From positions 2,896,501 to 2,960,500 of the forward strand of contig NZ_JAAQRC020000001.1 of NCBI RefSeq assembly GCF_019216885.1: DNA of 64,000 nt. Reading direction: 5' to 3'. The position numbers and the translations under genes were made by a program. Source of the DNA: Methylobacterium sp. SyP6R (lineage in GTDB: Bacteria; Pseudomonadota; Alphaproteobacteria; Rhizobiales; Beijerinckiaceae). The stretch's first letter is position 1. Each line of letters begins with the position of its first letter. The notes under the pieces are model-generated. The model ran no database searches, was not told where the DNA came from, and saw only the letters and a list, made by a program, of their open reading frames with translations. Positions 1-9,292 of the stretch are shown here, in pieces.

Positions 1-432
1 GAAGGCGAAAAGGAAACGGGCCGTCCTGTGGCCGCGCGGCGACAGGACGGGCTCTCATGCGGCCGTCGGAACGGATCGTCCGGACAATCGTCCCACGGGT
101 CCGCGATGCGGCGGTGCCGGACTTTCGGGACCGCGCGAGGCGCCGCGCGCCGATCGTATCCCGTATCCGGGTGTGCCGCTCCGGTGCGCGAAAAGCTGAA
201 AAATGAGGCGATTATGCTTCGAGTTGTTTGATGAAGAATCATGCGATATGAAAATTTACCATGGCGCGGACGCGTCGTCGGTTCGCGATATTGTCGGTTT
301 CGCCGCATCATGACGTAAGTTCTTTGACGGGAATAAGGTCAATTATTGCGACAAAATCGGAAATATTTACGGAATTTTTTACAATATGACGCAACGTACG
401 CTTCTGATATTCCCTGGGCGGGCAACCAATCC
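1..432. other. Left-edge non-coding stretch and leader of the chemoreceptor gene
   Basis: I see no convincing gene here. The first ~230 bases are GC-rich and include a hairpin at 21-50. From about 200 to 420 the sequence becomes clearly more AT-rich, which suggests the promoter and leader of the chemoreceptor that follows. A short open frame at 28-231 has no good ribosome-binding site and an arginine/serine-rich composition typical of a chance frame. Confidence 0.5.
21..50. terminator. Possible terminator hairpin at the left edge
   Basis: The 9-base arm CCGTCCTGT (21-29) is exactly complementary to ACAGGACGG (42-50), with a 12-base GC-rich loop. No T-tract follows on either strand, so this may end a gene lying to the left of the window, or may only be a structured extragenic element. 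Confidence 0.3.
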
Positions 433-2433
433 ATGCGACTCCCCCTGCGTGCACGCTTGTTCGGCGGCTTCACGCTCCTGGCGCTCCTGGCAGCCGTGAT
501 GGGCGGGTTCGCCTATCGGCAGACCGACAGCCTCGACGACGCGTTCCGGACCAAGGCCCAGCTCGAGCGGGCCGCCCGCGAGCTCTACACGTTGAACGGC
601 ATGACCGACCGCTTCCTGGCCCAGAGCCTGAAGTACCGGACGACGCCGACGCCGGAGGCGGCGACCGGGATGCAGTCCAGCCTGTCGGACGTCATGCAGC
701 TCGCCGACGGCCTGATGCAGCGGGCCCTGTCGGAGGAGCGGCGCGCACTCTATGCCGGCCTGCGCGACCAGGCGAACCGTCTCGCCGCGGACCTGCCGAA
801 GCTGATCGCGCTCGGCACAGAGATCCGCGAGAACAAGGCCGGCGTCTACACCTCGGGCGACGACCTGACCAAGGCCTCCGGCGCACTCGTCACCCAGCTG
901 CGGTCCGGCGGCGACGACGACGCGATCCTGGCCCAGGCGGTGGAGATCGAGCGGACGCTGCTGCTGTTCCGGGTCATGAACTGGCGCTTCCTGGCGACCA
1001 CCGACCCGAAGACCCGCACCCTCTCGGCGGCGAACTTCACCCGGGCCGAGGCGACGATCGCGACGCTGAAGGCGCTGAACCTCACGCCGGCGCAGCGGCG
1101 GGACCTCGGCACCGTCGAGGAGGGCCTGCACCGCCTCAATCGCCACATCACGGCGGCCGCCTCGGCGATGCTCGAGAGCGAGGCCCTGTACGAGCAGAGC
1201 CTGAAGACCAAGGCGGAGGGGCTCGCCGCCTCGGGCGCGGAGGTGCGCGGCAAGCTCGATGCGGCGCTCCAGGACATGGCCGGCCGCAGCAGCGCCACGA
1301 TGGCCTCGACGAAGCAGGGGCAGGTCGTTCTCCTGACCCTCATCCTGGCGATCAGCGCCGCCCTGGCCTTCCTGATCGGGCGCAGCATCACCCGTCCGAT
1401 CGCCGGCATGACCCGGGCGATGAGCCGCCTGGCCGCGGGTGAGACCGACGTCGCGGTCCCGTCGCGGGACGCTACCGACGAGATGGGGGAGATGGCCCGC
1501 GCCGTGGAGGTCTTCCGCCGGAACGCGGTCGCGCGCATCGCGCTCGAGGCCGATCAGGCCGCGCAGGCTTCCGCCCGCCAGCGCCGCGCCGACCGGGTCG
1601 ATACCCTGATCACCGCCTTCCAGCAGCGGGTCGCCGGCTCGCTCGAGATCGTCACCTCGGCCGCTTCCGAACTCGACGCCACCGCCCGCTCGATGACCCA
1701 GGTCGCCGACGGCACCAACGCCCAGGCGGTCGCCTCCAGCGGCGCCGCCGAGGAGACCTCGGCCAACGTCCAGACCGTCGCGGCGGCGGCCGAGGAGATG
1801 GTGGCCTCTTTGCGCGAGATCGAGCGCCAGGTGGTCCATTCGCGGGAGGTCGCCGGTCACGCCGCGACCGAGGCCGAGGCCACCAACGCCGCCATGGCGA
1901 GCCTCGGCACCGCCGCGACCCAGATCGGGGCCGCCGTCACCACGATCTCGGCCATCGCCAGCCAGACCAACCTGCTCGCGCTCAACGCCACGATCGAGGC
2001 GGCCCGCGCCGGGGCGGCGGGACGGGGCTTCGCGGTGGTGGCCGCCGAGGTGAAGGAGCTCGCCGGGCAGACGGCGCGGGCGACCGAGGAGATCGGTGGG
2101 CAGATCACGGCGATCCAGTCCGCCACCGACCGGGCCAGCACCGCCATCCGGCAGATCGGCGGCACGATCGCGGCGCTCAACGAGATCAGCGGCGCCATCG
2201 CCGCCACGGTGGTGGAGCAGACCGCCGCGACGGCGGAGATCTCCCGCAACGCCACGCAAGCCGCCCGCGGCACCCAGGACGTCTCGGCCAGCGTCGCCCG
2301 CGTACGCTCGCTGGCGGACGAGACCGGCGGCGCTGCCGCGCAGGTGCTCTCGGCCGCCGCCGACCTGGCGACGCAGTCGTTGACCGTCAAGCGGGAGGTC
2401 GACGGCTTCCTGGGCGAGATCCGGGCGGCCTGA
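433..2433 (+). CDS. Methyl-accepting chemotaxis protein (transmembrane chemoreceptor)
   Basis: Inner-membrane chemoreceptor passing ligand information to the CheA/CheW kinase array. The 666-residue product has a first membrane segment at about residues 5-25 and a helical periplasmic sensor region. A second membrane segment lies near 297-316, a HAMP linker at about 316-366, and the cytoplasmic signalling coiled coil after that. The hairpin-tip signature is present around 509-546 ([17 protein letters not shown], then [11 protein letters not shown]). A TTG start 29 codons upstream is also open, but the ATG at 433 begins directly at the first membrane helix ([10 protein letters not shown]) and is preferred. 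No che genes lie next to it, so this is an orphan receptor with unknown ligand. It converges on the MoeB-like gene with an 18-base gap. Confidence 0.93.
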   Translation: MRLPLRARLFGGFTLLALLAAVMGGFAYRQTDSLDDAFRTKAQLERAARELYTLNGMTDRFLAQSLKYRTTPTPEAATGMQSSLSDVMQLADGLMQRALSEERRALYAGLRDQANRLAADLPKLIALGTEIRENKAGVYTSGDDLTKASGALVTQLRSGGDDDAILAQAVEIERTLLLFRVMNWRFLATTDPKTRTLSAANFTRAEATIATLKALNLTPAQRRDLGTVEEGLHRLNRHITAAASAMLESEALYEQSLKTKAEGLAASGAEVRGKLDAALQDMAGRSSATMASTKQGQVVLLTLILAISAALAFLIGRSITRPIAGMTRAMSRLAAGETDVAVPSRDATDEMGEMARAVEVFRRNAVARIALEADQAAQASARQRRADRVDTLITAFQQRVAGSLEIVTSAASELDATARSMTQVADGTNAQAVASSGAAEETSANVQTVAAAAEEMVASLREIERQVVHSREVAGHAATEAEATNAAMASLGTAATQIGAAVTTISAIASQTNLLALNATIEAARAGAAGRGFAVVAAEVKELAGQTARATEEIGGQITAIQSATDRASTAIRQIGGTIAALNEISGAIAATVVEQTAATAEISRNATQAARGTQDVSASVARVRSLADETGGAAAQVLSAAADLATQSLTVKREVDGFLGEIRAA

Positions 2434-2451
2434 CTTGTCCCGGGGCGGGCC

Positions 2452-3231
2452 TTACCGGTCCGTCCCGCTCAGCGGGTTCCCCGAATCCCAGGCATAGGAC
2501 AGCGTCTCGAAGCGCAAGGAGCGCGCATCGACCATCAGCAGGCGGCCGACCAGCGGCTCGCCGAAGCCCGCGACGGCGCGGATCACCTCGAGCGCCATCA
2601 GCGAGCCCATCAGGCCGGCGAGCGCCCCGAGCACGCCGGCCTCGGCGCAGGTCGGGACCGAGCCGGCCGGCGGCGGGCTCGGAAACAGGCAGCGATAGGT
2701 CGGGTTCGGCGTGCCGTCCGCCCCGGTCTCGTGGGCGCGGATCGTGGTGAGCGAGCCGTCGAACTGGCCGAGCGCCGCGGTCACCAGCGGCCGGCGGGCG
2801 CGGTAGCAGGCATCCGAGACGGCGTAGCGGGTGGCAAAGTTGTCCGAGCCGTCGGCGACGAGGTCATAAGTCCCGATCAGGTCTTCGGCGTTGTCCGGCG
2901 TCAGCCGGGTCGCGTGGGTCTCGATCCGGACGTGCGGGTTGAGCCGGGCGACGGCTTGCGCCGCGCTCTCGACCTTCAATCGTCCGATGTCGGGCGTGCC
3001 GTGGATCACCTGGCGCTGGAGGTTCGAGAGCGAGACCGTGTCGTCGTCGACGATGCCGATCGTGCCGATTCCAGCCGCCGCCAGGTACTGGATCAGCGGC
3101 GCCCCGAGACCGCCGGCGCCGATCACCAGCACGCGGGCCGCCTTGAGGCGGACCTGGCCGGGGCCGCCGACCTCCCGCAGCACGATGTGGCGGGCGTAGC
3201 GTTCGATCTCGTCGGGGCTGAGTGCGCTCAT
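2452..3231 (-). CDS. moeB: MoeB/ThiF/HesA-family adenylyltransferase (E1-like)
   Basis: E1-like enzyme that adenylates the C-terminal Gly-Gly of a sulfur-carrier protein, most likely MoaD in molybdenum cofactor synthesis. The 259-residue product has the nucleotide-binding loop GAGGLG at 38-43, the NLQRQ motif at 70-74, the DGSDNFATR motif at 128-136 and a Cys in [10 protein letters not shown] at C195, where the family has its conserved cysteine. Of the usual four zinc-binding cysteines I see only C181 (in TYRCLF). The first position of that pair is Thr, and the C-terminus has no CxxC, so the structural zinc appears lost. There is no rhodanese extension. The gene diverges from dapE and has no molybdenum gene nearby; ThiF is the main alternative. 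Confidence 0.85.
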   Translation of the reverse strand: MSALSPDEIERYARHIVLREVGGPGQVRLKAARVLVIGAGGLGAPLIQYLAAAGIGTIGIVDDDTVSLSNLQRQVIHGTPDIGRLKVESAAQAVARLNPHVRIETHATRLTPDNAEDLIGTYDLVADGSDNFATRYAVSDACYRARRPLVTAALGQFDGSLTTIRAHETGADGTPNPTYRCLFPSPPPAGSVPTCAEAGVLGALAGLMGSLMALEVIRAVAGFGEPLVGRLLMVDARSLRFETLSYAWDSGNPLSGTDR

Positions 3232-3352
3232 CCGGGACGATTTAAGCGAGCGGCGGTGCGCGGGGAAGGCCCTCGACGGCGGCGGTTCTCATCCGCGGCG
3301 TTCGGCGCTAGGGCTCCCGGTACTGCGTAGGCCCTCGAACCACCGGCTGCCC

Positions 3353-4540
3353 GTGACCGATTCCCATTCCCCCCTCAGCCTGGCCCAGGGGCTGATCCGC
3401 TGTCCCTCCGTGACGCCCCACGAGGGCGGGGCGCTCGCCTATCTCGCCGGGATTCTGACGGCGGCCGGCTTCGCGGTGGAGCGTCCGGTCTTCTCGGACA
3501 CCGGCACGCCGGACATCGAGAACCTGTACGCCCGCATCGGCGAGGGGCCGTGCCTGCTGTTTGCCGGCCATACCGACGTGGTGCCGCCGGGCGATGCCGT
3601 GGCCTGGCGCCACGACCCGTTCGGCGCCGTGATCGAGGGCGGGGAGCTGTTCGGCCGCGGCGCCGTCGACATGAAGGGCGGCATCGCCTGCATGCTGGCG
3701 GCGGTCCTGGCCTTCCTCGACCGGCGCGGGCCGGATTTCGGCGGCGCCATCGCCTTCCTGATCACCGGCGACGAGGAGGGCCCGGCGGTGAACGGCACCG
3801 TCAAGCTCCTCGACTGGGCCCGGGCGAAGGGCGAACGGTTCAGCCATTGCCTGCTCGGCGAGCCCACGAACCCCGATACCCTCGGCGAGATGATCAAGAT
3901 CGGCCGGCGCGGCTCGCTCACCGGCGACCTCGTCGTGCACGGCGTCCAGGGCCACGTCGCCTATCCGCACCGGGCCGAGAACCCGATCCCCGGCCTGCTG
4001 CGCTTGGCGCAGGGGCTGCTCGCCGCGCCGCTCGATGCCGGAACCGTTCATTTCGACGCCTCCAACCTCGAATTCACCACGATGGATGTCGGCAACCCGG
4101 CGACCAACGTGATCCCGGCCGAGGCGCGGGCGACCTTCAACATCCGCTTCAACGACCTTTGGACCCCCGAGACCCTGGCCGCCGAGCTGGAACGTCGCCT
4201 CGCCGCAGCCGCCGGCAATCGTGTGCGCTACAGCCTCGACCTGCGCCCGACCAATTCCGTCGCCTTCCTGACGAAGCCCGACGCCTTCGTGGAGCAGGTC
4301 GCGGATGCGATCGAGGCCGAGACCGGCCACCGGCCGGTCCTTTCGACCACCGGCGGCACCTCGGATGCCCGCTTCATCAAGGATGCCTGCCCGGTGATCG
4401 AGTTCGGCCTCGTCGGGCAGACGATGCATCAGATCGACGAGCGGGTGGCGGTGGCGGACCTCGACCGGCTGGCGGCGATCGTCGGCCGGGTGCTGGACGC
4501 GTATTTCCCCGAGGCCGCTGCGACGCAGCGTCAGGCTTGA
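3353..4540 (+). CDS. dapE: Succinyl-diaminopimelate desuccinylase
   Basis: Hydrolyses N-succinyl-LL-2,6-diaminopimelate to LL-diaminopimelate and succinate in the lysine and peptidoglycan pathway. It is a cytoplasmic di-zinc M20 metallopeptidase-fold enzyme. The 395-residue length matches the family. Metal and catalytic motifs are visible in order: [11 protein letters not shown] near 66-76, [10 protein letters not shown] near 98-107, TGDEEGP with the catalytic Glu pair, GEPTNPD, and QTMHQIDE near the end with the last His ligand. GTG at 3353 is the start that gives the family's N-terminus ([19 protein letters not shown]). The other dap genes are not in this window. Confidence 0.95.
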   Translation: MTDSHSPLSLAQGLIRCPSVTPHEGGALAYLAGILTAAGFAVERPVFSDTGTPDIENLYARIGEGPCLLFAGHTDVVPPGDAVAWRHDPFGAVIEGGELFGRGAVDMKGGIACMLAAVLAFLDRRGPDFGGAIAFLITGDEEGPAVNGTVKLLDWARAKGERFSHCLLGEPTNPDTLGEMIKIGRRGSLTGDLVVHGVQGHVAYPHRAENPIPGLLRLAQGLLAAPLDAGTVHFDASNLEFTTMDVGNPATNVIPAEARATFNIRFNDLWTPETLAAELERRLAAAAGNRVRYSLDLRPTNSVAFLTKPDAFVEQVADAIEAETGHRPVLSTTGGTSDARFIKDACPVIEFGLVGQTMHQIDERVAVADLDRLAAIVGRVLDAYFPEAAATQRQA

Positions 4541-4593
4541 CCGGTCTTAGACGAAAGTTGAATCTGGTGGCCTCGATACCTGAGAGGCCGCCG

Positions 4594-5163
4594 ATGTTCG
4601 TGAGCGCTGACGAGGTGACCCGCTCCCTTCGCGGTACCGCCGGGCTGATCGGCCGGCGGCCCGACGCTCTACGCCATTTCGACGTGAGCGAGCGCGGGTT
4701 CTGGCGCTCCTTCGGCGCGGTCTGGCTCACGGCGCCCACGGTGACGGTGGCCCTGTTCCTGGAGCGCGGGACTGGCACGGCGCCGTTCCAGCTCGACCAC
4801 GTCACGGTGGCGCTGATCGCCGGGCTGGCGGCTGCATTCTTGGCCGTGCCCCTGCTGATGATCGCGCTCCTGCGCCGCCTCGGCCGGACCCGGGCCTACG
4901 TGCCGTTCGTGGTCGTGACCAACTGGCTCCTGGCGGCGGGCCTCGTCGCCCTGGCGCTGCCCGGCTTCCTGCTGCTGCTGGGCCTCGCGACGCCGGGCCT
5001 CGCGGCGCTGGAGGCCGCCGCCTTCGCGGTGGTGATGCTGTGGCTGCACGGCCGCGCCGCAAGGGCGATCCTCGGCCTGCCGGGGCCGGCGGCGGCCCTG
5101 GTCACGCTCGCCTGTTTCGGGCTGATCCTCGGCTTTGCGGGTGCGGCGCATGCGCTGGTGTGA
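4594..5163 (+). CDS. Hypothetical four-to-five-helix membrane protein
   Basis: I do not recognise a named family. The 189-residue product starts with a soluble stretch of about 45 residues, followed by several hydrophobic helices (near 47-58, 70-92, 100-125, 130-150 and 168-187). It lies 53 bases after dapE on the same strand and may be co-transcribed. The frame continues open far upstream through dapE in another phase; ATG 4594 was chosen because hydrophobic, non-arginine-rich coding character begins there. It could be an inner-membrane protein of the Yip1-like type, but I see no specific motif. Confidence 0.6.
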   Translation: MFVSADEVTRSLRGTAGLIGRRPDALRHFDVSERGFWRSFGAVWLTAPTVTVALFLERGTGTAPFQLDHVTVALIAGLAAAFLAVPLLMIALLRRLGRTRAYVPFVVVTNWLLAAGLVALALPGFLLLLGLATPGLAALEAAAFAVVMLWLHGRAARAILGLPGPAAALVTLACFGLILGFAGAAHALV

Positions 5164-5190
5164 GCGGGCGTCTGGTCGTCCCGGGAGCCC

Positions 5191-5682
5191 TCAATGGCCG
5201 GCGGGCGGCATGTAGCGGAAAGCCGCGATCATGATGCCGATGCCGGCGGCGACCAGGGCGCCGAGATTCACGGTCATCCGCTGTTCGAGGAGCTTCATCT
5301 CGGCCTGGGCACTCGCCGAGCTGAGATCCATGCGGTGGGATAGGTCTGTGACCTTGTGGGAAAGATCCGTGATTTTCGCGTCCAGGCGACTTTCGGTTTC
5401 CCGCAAATCCGTCTTCAGCGCAGAGAGACCCTCCCGCAAGTCTGCCTTCAGTGCGGCCTCGGTCTCTCGCAAGTCTGCCTTCAGCCTGACCTCGACCTCC
5501 CGCAAGTCCGTCCGCAGCGCGACCTCGGTCTCCCGCAAATCGGCCTTGGTCGCGAGCGAAGCCAGATCCGACTCGCGCCCGTCCCTCAGCGCACCCGTGA
5601 TCGCTTCGGCCTGATCCTCCGACAGGCCGGATGCCTTGAGGCGGCGGACCATGGCATAGGTATCGAAGGCGACGGCGGTCAT
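5191..5682 (-). CDS. DUF1640-like coiled-coil protein with C-terminal membrane anchor
   Basis: The 163-residue protein begins MTAVAFDTYAMVRRLKASG, which resembles the N-terminus of DUF1640/CCDC90-type proteins, with a helical SEDQAEAITGAL segment. Residues 48-102 are five exact-length 11-residue repeats of the type DLRETEAALKA, the signature of a right-handed hendecad coiled coil. A single hydrophobic helix near 140-157 (LGALVAAGIGIMIAAF) would anchor it in a membrane. ATG 5682 was preferred over an in-frame start 22 codons upstream because the upstream part is low-complexity. Function is unknown. The gene faces the downstream end of the 4594-5163 gene and is next to truA. Confidence 0.75.
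   Translation of the reverse strand: MTAVAFDTYAMVRRLKASGLSEDQAEAITGALRDGRESDLASLATKADLRETEVALRTDLREVEVRLKADLRETEAALKADLREGLSALKTDLRETESRLDAKITDLSHKVTDLSHRMDLSSASAQAEMKLLEQRMTVNLGALVAAGIGIMIAAFRYMPPAGH
5377..5541 (-). repeat. Five 33-bp tandem repeats coding for hendecad units
   Basis: Five consecutive in-frame 33-base units encode DLRETEVALRT, DLREVEVRLKA, DLRETEAALKA, DLREGLSALKT and DLRETESRLDA. The DNA units are close to each other, so copy number could change by slippage while keeping frame. An additional degenerate unit (TKADLRE) overlaps the start. Confidence 0.85.
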
Positions 5683-5758
5683 GGTCGGTGGTCCGGCTCC
5701 GGCATCGCCGACGATGTCAGAAACGCCCGAGACCGACAAGCGTCTCACTGACCCAAGG

Positions 5759-6511
5759 TCAGGCCAGCTCCGCCGGATAATCCACCCCGATCAGCGTCAG
5801 CCCGCCCGAGGGCGCGAGCGGCCCGCATCGGGTGCGGTCGCGGGAATCGAGCACGTCGCGCACGCCCTGCGGGGTGAGCCGGCCGCCGCCGGCGAGCATC
5901 AGGGTGCCGACCATGCCGCGGACCTGATGGTGCAGGAACGAGCGCGCCGCGGTGACGACCACGATCTCCTCGCCCTCCCGCGCCACGTCGAGCCGGTCGA
6001 GGGTGCGGACCGGGCTGTTGGCCTGGCACTCCGCCGCCCGGAAGGCCGAGAAGTCGTGCCGGCCGAGCATCAGCTGCGCGGCCTCGTGCATCGGCCCGGC
6101 ATCGAGCGCCCAGGGGACGTGCCAGACGAAGCCGCGGGTCAGCGCAGGCGGGGAGCGGCGGTTGAGGATGCGGTAGCGGTAATGGCGCTTGATCGCCGAG
6201 TGGCGGGCGTCGAAATCCGGGCCCACCTCGACGGCCGAGATCACCGCCACCGGCTCGGGCCGCAGATGGGCATTGGCGGCATCGCGCACGGTGTCGGTGC
6301 GCCACGGCTTGTCGAGGTCGAGATGGACGACCTGATGCGTCGCGTGGACCCCGGCATCGGTGCGCCCGGCGCAGTGGACCCGCACCGGGCCGCCGACGAA
6401 GCGGGCGATCGCCTCTTCCAGCGCCTGCTGCACCGAGCGGTCGGCGGCCTGGCGCTGCCAGCCGGCGAAGGCGGTGCCGTCATACTCGACGACGAGCTTG
6501 TAGCGGGGCAT
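5759..6511 (-). CDS. truA: tRNA pseudouridine synthase A
   Basis: Isomerises uridines 38-40 in the anticodon stem-loop of tRNAs. The 250-residue product has the N-terminal EYDGTAFAGWQRQ segment and the catalytic signature GRTDAGVHATHQ at 49-60, with the nucleophilic aspartate at D52 exactly as in the E. coli enzyme. The length fits the family. Its ATG overlaps the fmt stop codon by one base (TGATG), so the two are translationally coupled in an operon read def-fmt-truA. Confidence 0.96.
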   Translation of the reverse strand: MPRYKLVVEYDGTAFAGWQRQAADRSVQQALEEAIARFVGGPVRVHCAGRTDAGVHATHQVVHLDLDKPWRTDTVRDAANAHLRPEPVAVISAVEVGPDFDARHSAIKRHYRYRILNRRSPPALTRGFVWHVPWALDAGPMHEAAQLMLGRHDFSAFRAAECQANSPVRTLDRLDVAREGEEIVVVTAARSFLHHQVRGMVGTLMLAGGGRLTPQGVRDVLDSRDRTRCGPLAPSGGLTLIGVDYPAELA

Positions 6512-7443
6512 CAGGCGAGGCGGGCGCCCGGCACGAGTTGCCGGCCGCGGGCGAAGTCCGCGAACGCCATCGCGCCCTTGCCGGCGGGCTGCACGGTGAC
6601 GAGGCGTAAACAGCCCTCGCCGCAGGCGACCGTGCCGGCGGTATCCAACAGCGTGCCGGGCTCCCCCGAGCCTTCCGCAAGGCGGGCCCGCAGCACCTTC
6701 ACCCGCTCCGTCCCGCGGCCGAGATCGGCCATCAGGTAGGCGCCCGGGAACGGCGACAGGCCGCGCACCCGGTCGTGGAGGGTCTGGGCGGGTTGCGACC
6801 AGTCGAGCCGCGCCTCCTCGTTGGTGATCTTGTGGGCGTAGACGACGCCCTCCGCGCTCTGCGCCCGGAATTGCAGGTTGCCGCGCTCCAGCGCGCCGAG
6901 CGCCCGCGCCATCAGGTCCGCGCCGAGCGGCATCAGCCGGTCGTGAAGCTCGCCGGAGGTCATGTCGGGGGTAATCCCCATCCGCTCGATCATGCCGACC
7001 GGGCCGGTATCGAGGCCCGGCTCCATCCGCATCACCGCGACGCCGGTCTCCGTGTCGCCCGCCATCACGGCGCGCTGGATCGGCGCGGCGCCGCGCCAGC
7101 GCGGCAGCAGCGAGGCATGCAGGTTGAGGCAGCCGAGGGACGGCGCGTCGAGGATCGCCGGCGGCAGGATCATCCCGTAGGCGACCACCACCGCGACGTC
7201 GGCCTCGTGAGACCGGAAGGTCTCGGCGGCCTCCTCGGTGCGCAAGCTCGTCGGGGTCAGGACGGGAAGCCCGAACTTTTCGGCGAGCGCCTGGACCGGC
7301 GAGGGCCGCAGGGCCATGCCGCGGCCCGCCGGCGCGGGCGCGCGGGTATAGACCGCCACGACCTCGTGGCCGCCGCCGACGATCTCGGCCAGGGTCGGCA
7401 CCGCGAAATCCGGGGTGCCCATGAACACGACCTTGAGCGGCAT
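6511..7443 (-). CDS. fmt: Methionyl-tRNA formyltransferase
   Basis: Formylates initiator Met-tRNA using 10-formyl-tetrahydrofolate. The 310-residue product starts [17 protein letters not shown], a clear Fmt N-terminus. The catalytic triad N107, H109 and D145 is present within [18 protein letters not shown] and EPGLDTGP, and the C-terminal OB-like tRNA-binding domain is complete. It follows def with a 1-base gap and overlaps truA by one base. Pairing with peptide deformylase is the classical arrangement, because Def removes the formyl group that Fmt adds. Confidence 0.97.
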   Translation of the reverse strand: MPLKVVFMGTPDFAVPTLAEIVGGGHEVVAVYTRAPAPAGRGMALRPSPVQALAEKFGLPVLTPTSLRTEEAAETFRSHEADVAVVVAYGMILPPAILDAPSLGCLNLHASLLPRWRGAAPIQRAVMAGDTETGVAVMRMEPGLDTGPVGMIERMGITPDMTSGELHDRLMPLGADLMARALGALERGNLQFRAQSAEGVVYAHKITNEEARLDWSQPAQTLHDRVRGLSPFPGAYLMADLGRGTERVKVLRARLAEGSGEPGTLLDTAGTVACGEGCLRLVTVQPAGKGAMAFADFARGRQLVPGARLA

Positions 7444-7444
7444 C

Positions 7445-7960
7445 CTACGCGGCTTCGCGCTTGGCCGCCTTGGCGAACTTCTTCATCACCCGGTCGCGCT
7501 TGAGCTTCGACAGGTGGTCGATGAACAGGACGCCGTTGAGGTGATCGATCTCGTGCTGGAGGCAGGTGGCGAGCAGCCCATCGGCCTCCTGCTCCACGGT
7601 CTCGCCGTCGAGGGTGCGGAACCGCACCCGCACGCGGTCGGGCCGGATCACCTCGGCATAGTAATCGGGGATCGACAGGCAGCCCTCCTCGTAGGGACGG
7701 GTCTCCTGCGAGGTCCAGACGATCTCGGGATCGAGCAGGACGAGGGGCTTGCGCTCGTCCTTCTCCTTCGAGGTGTCGATGGTGACGATGCGCACCGGCT
7801 CGCCGATCTGGATGCCGGCGAGACCGACGCCGGGGGCGTCGTACATCGTCTCCAGCATGTCCTCCGCGAGCTTCCGCACGTCGCCGGTGATCGTGCCGAC
7901 CGGGACCGAGATCTCGCGCAGGCGCGCGTCCGGCAGGATGACGAGGGGACGGATGCTCAT
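7445..7960 (-). CDS. def: Peptide deformylase (type 1)
   Basis: Metalloenzyme removing the N-formyl group from nascent proteins. The 171-residue product contains the three deformylase motifs: GVGLAGIQ at 44-51, EGCLS at 92-96 with the metal-ligand C94, and HEIDH at 136-140 with two His ligands and the catalytic Glu. Motif 1 carries Gly-Ile where the common form is Ala-Ala/Pro (GVGLAAPQ), a modest variation. It is the first gene of the def-fmt-truA operon. Confidence 0.96.
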   Translation of the reverse strand: MSIRPLVILPDARLREISVPVGTITGDVRKLAEDMLETMYDAPGVGLAGIQIGEPVRIVTIDTSKEKDERKPLVLLDPEIVWTSQETRPYEEGCLSIPDYYAEVIRPDRVRVRFRTLDGETVEQEADGLLATCLQHEIDHLNGVLFIDHLSKLKRDRVMKKFAKAAKREAA

Positions 7961-7986
7961 TCGGGCGCCAGCAGGATCGGGGGACC

Positions 7987-8005
7987 GGGCGCCGCAGCGG
8001 CGCCC
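7987..8005. other. Short GC hairpin between recR and def
   Basis: GGGCGCCG and CGGCGCCC flank a 3-base loop. It lies between the end of recR and the start of def, both minus strand. It could attenuate or end recR transcription, but no T-tract follows, so intrinsic termination is doubtful. Confidence 0.3.
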
Positions 8006-8061
8006 GCAAGTTTCCGGGAGATAAGGATTCGTGTCCCCGGGGTCAAACCCGATATCGAACG

Positions 8062-8667
8062 CTAGAACGCGGTGCGCTGGCGGATCGCCGCCGACAGCGT
8101 TCCCTCGTCGAGGTAGTCGAGCTCGCCGCCGACCGGCACGCCGTGGGCGAGCCGCGTCACCTTGATCGACAGGTGGGTCAGGAGCTCGGTGACGTAGTGG
8201 GCGGTGGTCTGGCCGTCGACGGTGGCGTTGAGGGCCAGGATCACCTCGCGCATCTCAGGCCGGCTCACCCGCTCGACCAGGCGGCTCAGGTTCAGGTTCT
8301 CCGGCCGCACCCCGTCCAGCGCCGAGAGCACGCCGCCGAGCACGTGGTAGCGCGCCGTCACGGCGCCCGAGCGCTCCAGCGCCCACAGGTCCGACACGTC
8401 CTCGACCACCACCAGCATCGAGGGGTCGCGGCTCTGGTCGCGGCAGATCGTGCAGGGATCCTGCGTGTCGACGTTGCCGCATTCGTGGCAGACCACGATC
8501 CGGTCGGAAGCGACCTTCATGGCATCGGCGAGGGGCGCCAGCAGCGTCTCGCGCTTCTTGATCAGCTGGAGGGCGGCCCGGCGGGCCGAGCGCGGCCCCA
8601 GGCCCGGCATGCGGGCCAGGAGCTGGATCAGCCGCTCGATCTCGGGGCCCGCGACGGCCTGGGGCAT
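8062..8667 (-). CDS. recR: Recombination protein RecR
   Basis: Part of the RecFOR pathway that loads RecA at single-strand gaps. The 201-residue protein has the helix-hairpin-helix ([16 protein letters not shown]), a four-cysteine zinc site (C60, C63, C72, C75 in [16 protein letters not shown]) and a Toprim domain beginning at [18 protein letters not shown] 8667 ([13 protein letters not shown]) gives the usual RecR N-terminus; a TTG nine codons upstream is open but less likely. It is downstream of ybaB and dnaX, the widespread dnaX-ybaB-recR order, but separated from ybaB here by a palindromic element. Confidence 0.96.
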   Translation of the reverse strand: MPQAVAGPEIERLIQLLARMPGLGPRSARRAALQLIKKRETLLAPLADAMKVASDRIVVCHECGNVDTQDPCTICRDQSRDPSMLVVVEDVSDLWALERSGAVTARYHVLGGVLSALDGVRPENLNLSRLVERVSRPEMREVILALNATVDGQTTAHYVTELLTHLSIKVTRLAHGVPVGGELDYLDEGTLSAAIRQRTAF

Positions 8668-8720
8668 AAATGACTCGACTTTCGTGGTCGCCAAACGATC
8701 GAAGTAAATGGCGCGGGAAC

Positions 8721-8869
8721 CCCCTCTCCCGTGTGGGAGAGGGGTAGGGGTGAGGGTGCTACGGTTCTGAGTCAGGCTCTAACCGTTCCGCTGCCAGCAC
8801 GACGTTCATCGCTATAGGCTGAAGCGTGTCACCCTCACCCCCGACCCCTCTCCCACACGGGAGAGGGGG
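8721..8869. repeat. 149-bp extragenic inverted repeat with nested hairpins
   Basis: Two arms of about 38 bases (8721-8758 and 8832-8869) are inverted copies of each other, and each arm itself folds as CCTCTCCC-GTGT-GGGAGAGG. The centre (about 8759-8831) is unique sequence. It lies between ybaB and recR, so a transcript through it would form a very stable structure and could split the dnaX-ybaB-recR operon. Related GC-rich motifs occur near 12.6-12.95 kb and 19.1-19.5 kb. Confidence 0.85.
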
Positions 8870-8905
8870 GAATGCCGCTGCGGCCGAACGGCGAGAGGTT
8901 GGAGG

Positions 8906-9226
8906 CTAGAACGGCAGCTTCATGCCCGGCGGCAGCGGCAGGCCCTTGGTCAGTTCCTGCATCCGCTCCTGGGCGGCCCGCTCGGCCTTGGCCTTGGCGT
9001 CGTTGAGTGCCGCGACGATCAGGTCCTCGAGGATCTCCTTCTCGTCCGGCACCAGCAGCGACGCGTCGAGGCTGAGCCCCTTCACGTCGCCCTTCGCGGT
9101 CATCGTCACCGAGACCGAGCCGCCGCCGGAGGCGCCCGTGACCAGCACGCCGTCGAGTTCGGTCTGAAGGTCGGCCGCCTTCTGCTGCATGGTCTGGACC
9201 TGCTTCATCAGTCCCATGATGTCCAT
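8906..9226 (-). CDS. ybaB: YbaB/EbfC-family nucleoid-associated protein
   Basis: Small DNA-binding protein forming a dimer with tweezer shape. The 106-residue product has the family start MDIMGLMKQVQTMQQKA, a glycine-rich GASGGGSVSVTM segment and the C-terminal PPGMKLPF. ATG 9226 has a GAGGA ribosome-binding site about 7 bases upstream; an in-frame start 10 codons earlier lacks one. It follows dnaX on the same strand with a 66-base gap, the standard neighbour. Confidence 0.93.
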   Translation of the reverse strand: MDIMGLMKQVQTMQQKAADLQTELDGVLVTGASGGGSVSVTMTAKGDVKGLSLDASLLVPDEKEILEDLIVAALNDAKAKAERAAQERMQELTKGLPLPPGMKLPF

Positions 9227-9292
9227 GGCGGCGTCCTCGCGGTATGAGTGAGACAATCGTCAGGCGGATGTGGGGTGCCGGCGGGCCGTCGA

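Noticed and set aside
28..231. Short open frame at the left edge
   Set aside because: Arg/Ser-rich composition, no ribosome-binding site and no recognisable family; it looks like a chance frame in GC-rich DNA.
379..2259. Long open frame antisense to the chemoreceptor
   Set aside because: The product is Gly/Arg/Asp-rich shadow translation; the plus-strand frame has full domain support. Long antisense frames like this occur throughout the window because of GC bias.
5377..5541. Possible CRISPR-like array
   Set aside because: The 33-bp units are contiguous with no spacers and encode a regular coiled coil in frame.
8721..8869. Insertion sequence remnant
   Set aside because: There are inverted arms, but I see no target duplication and no transposase fragment; it is described only as an extragenic repeat.
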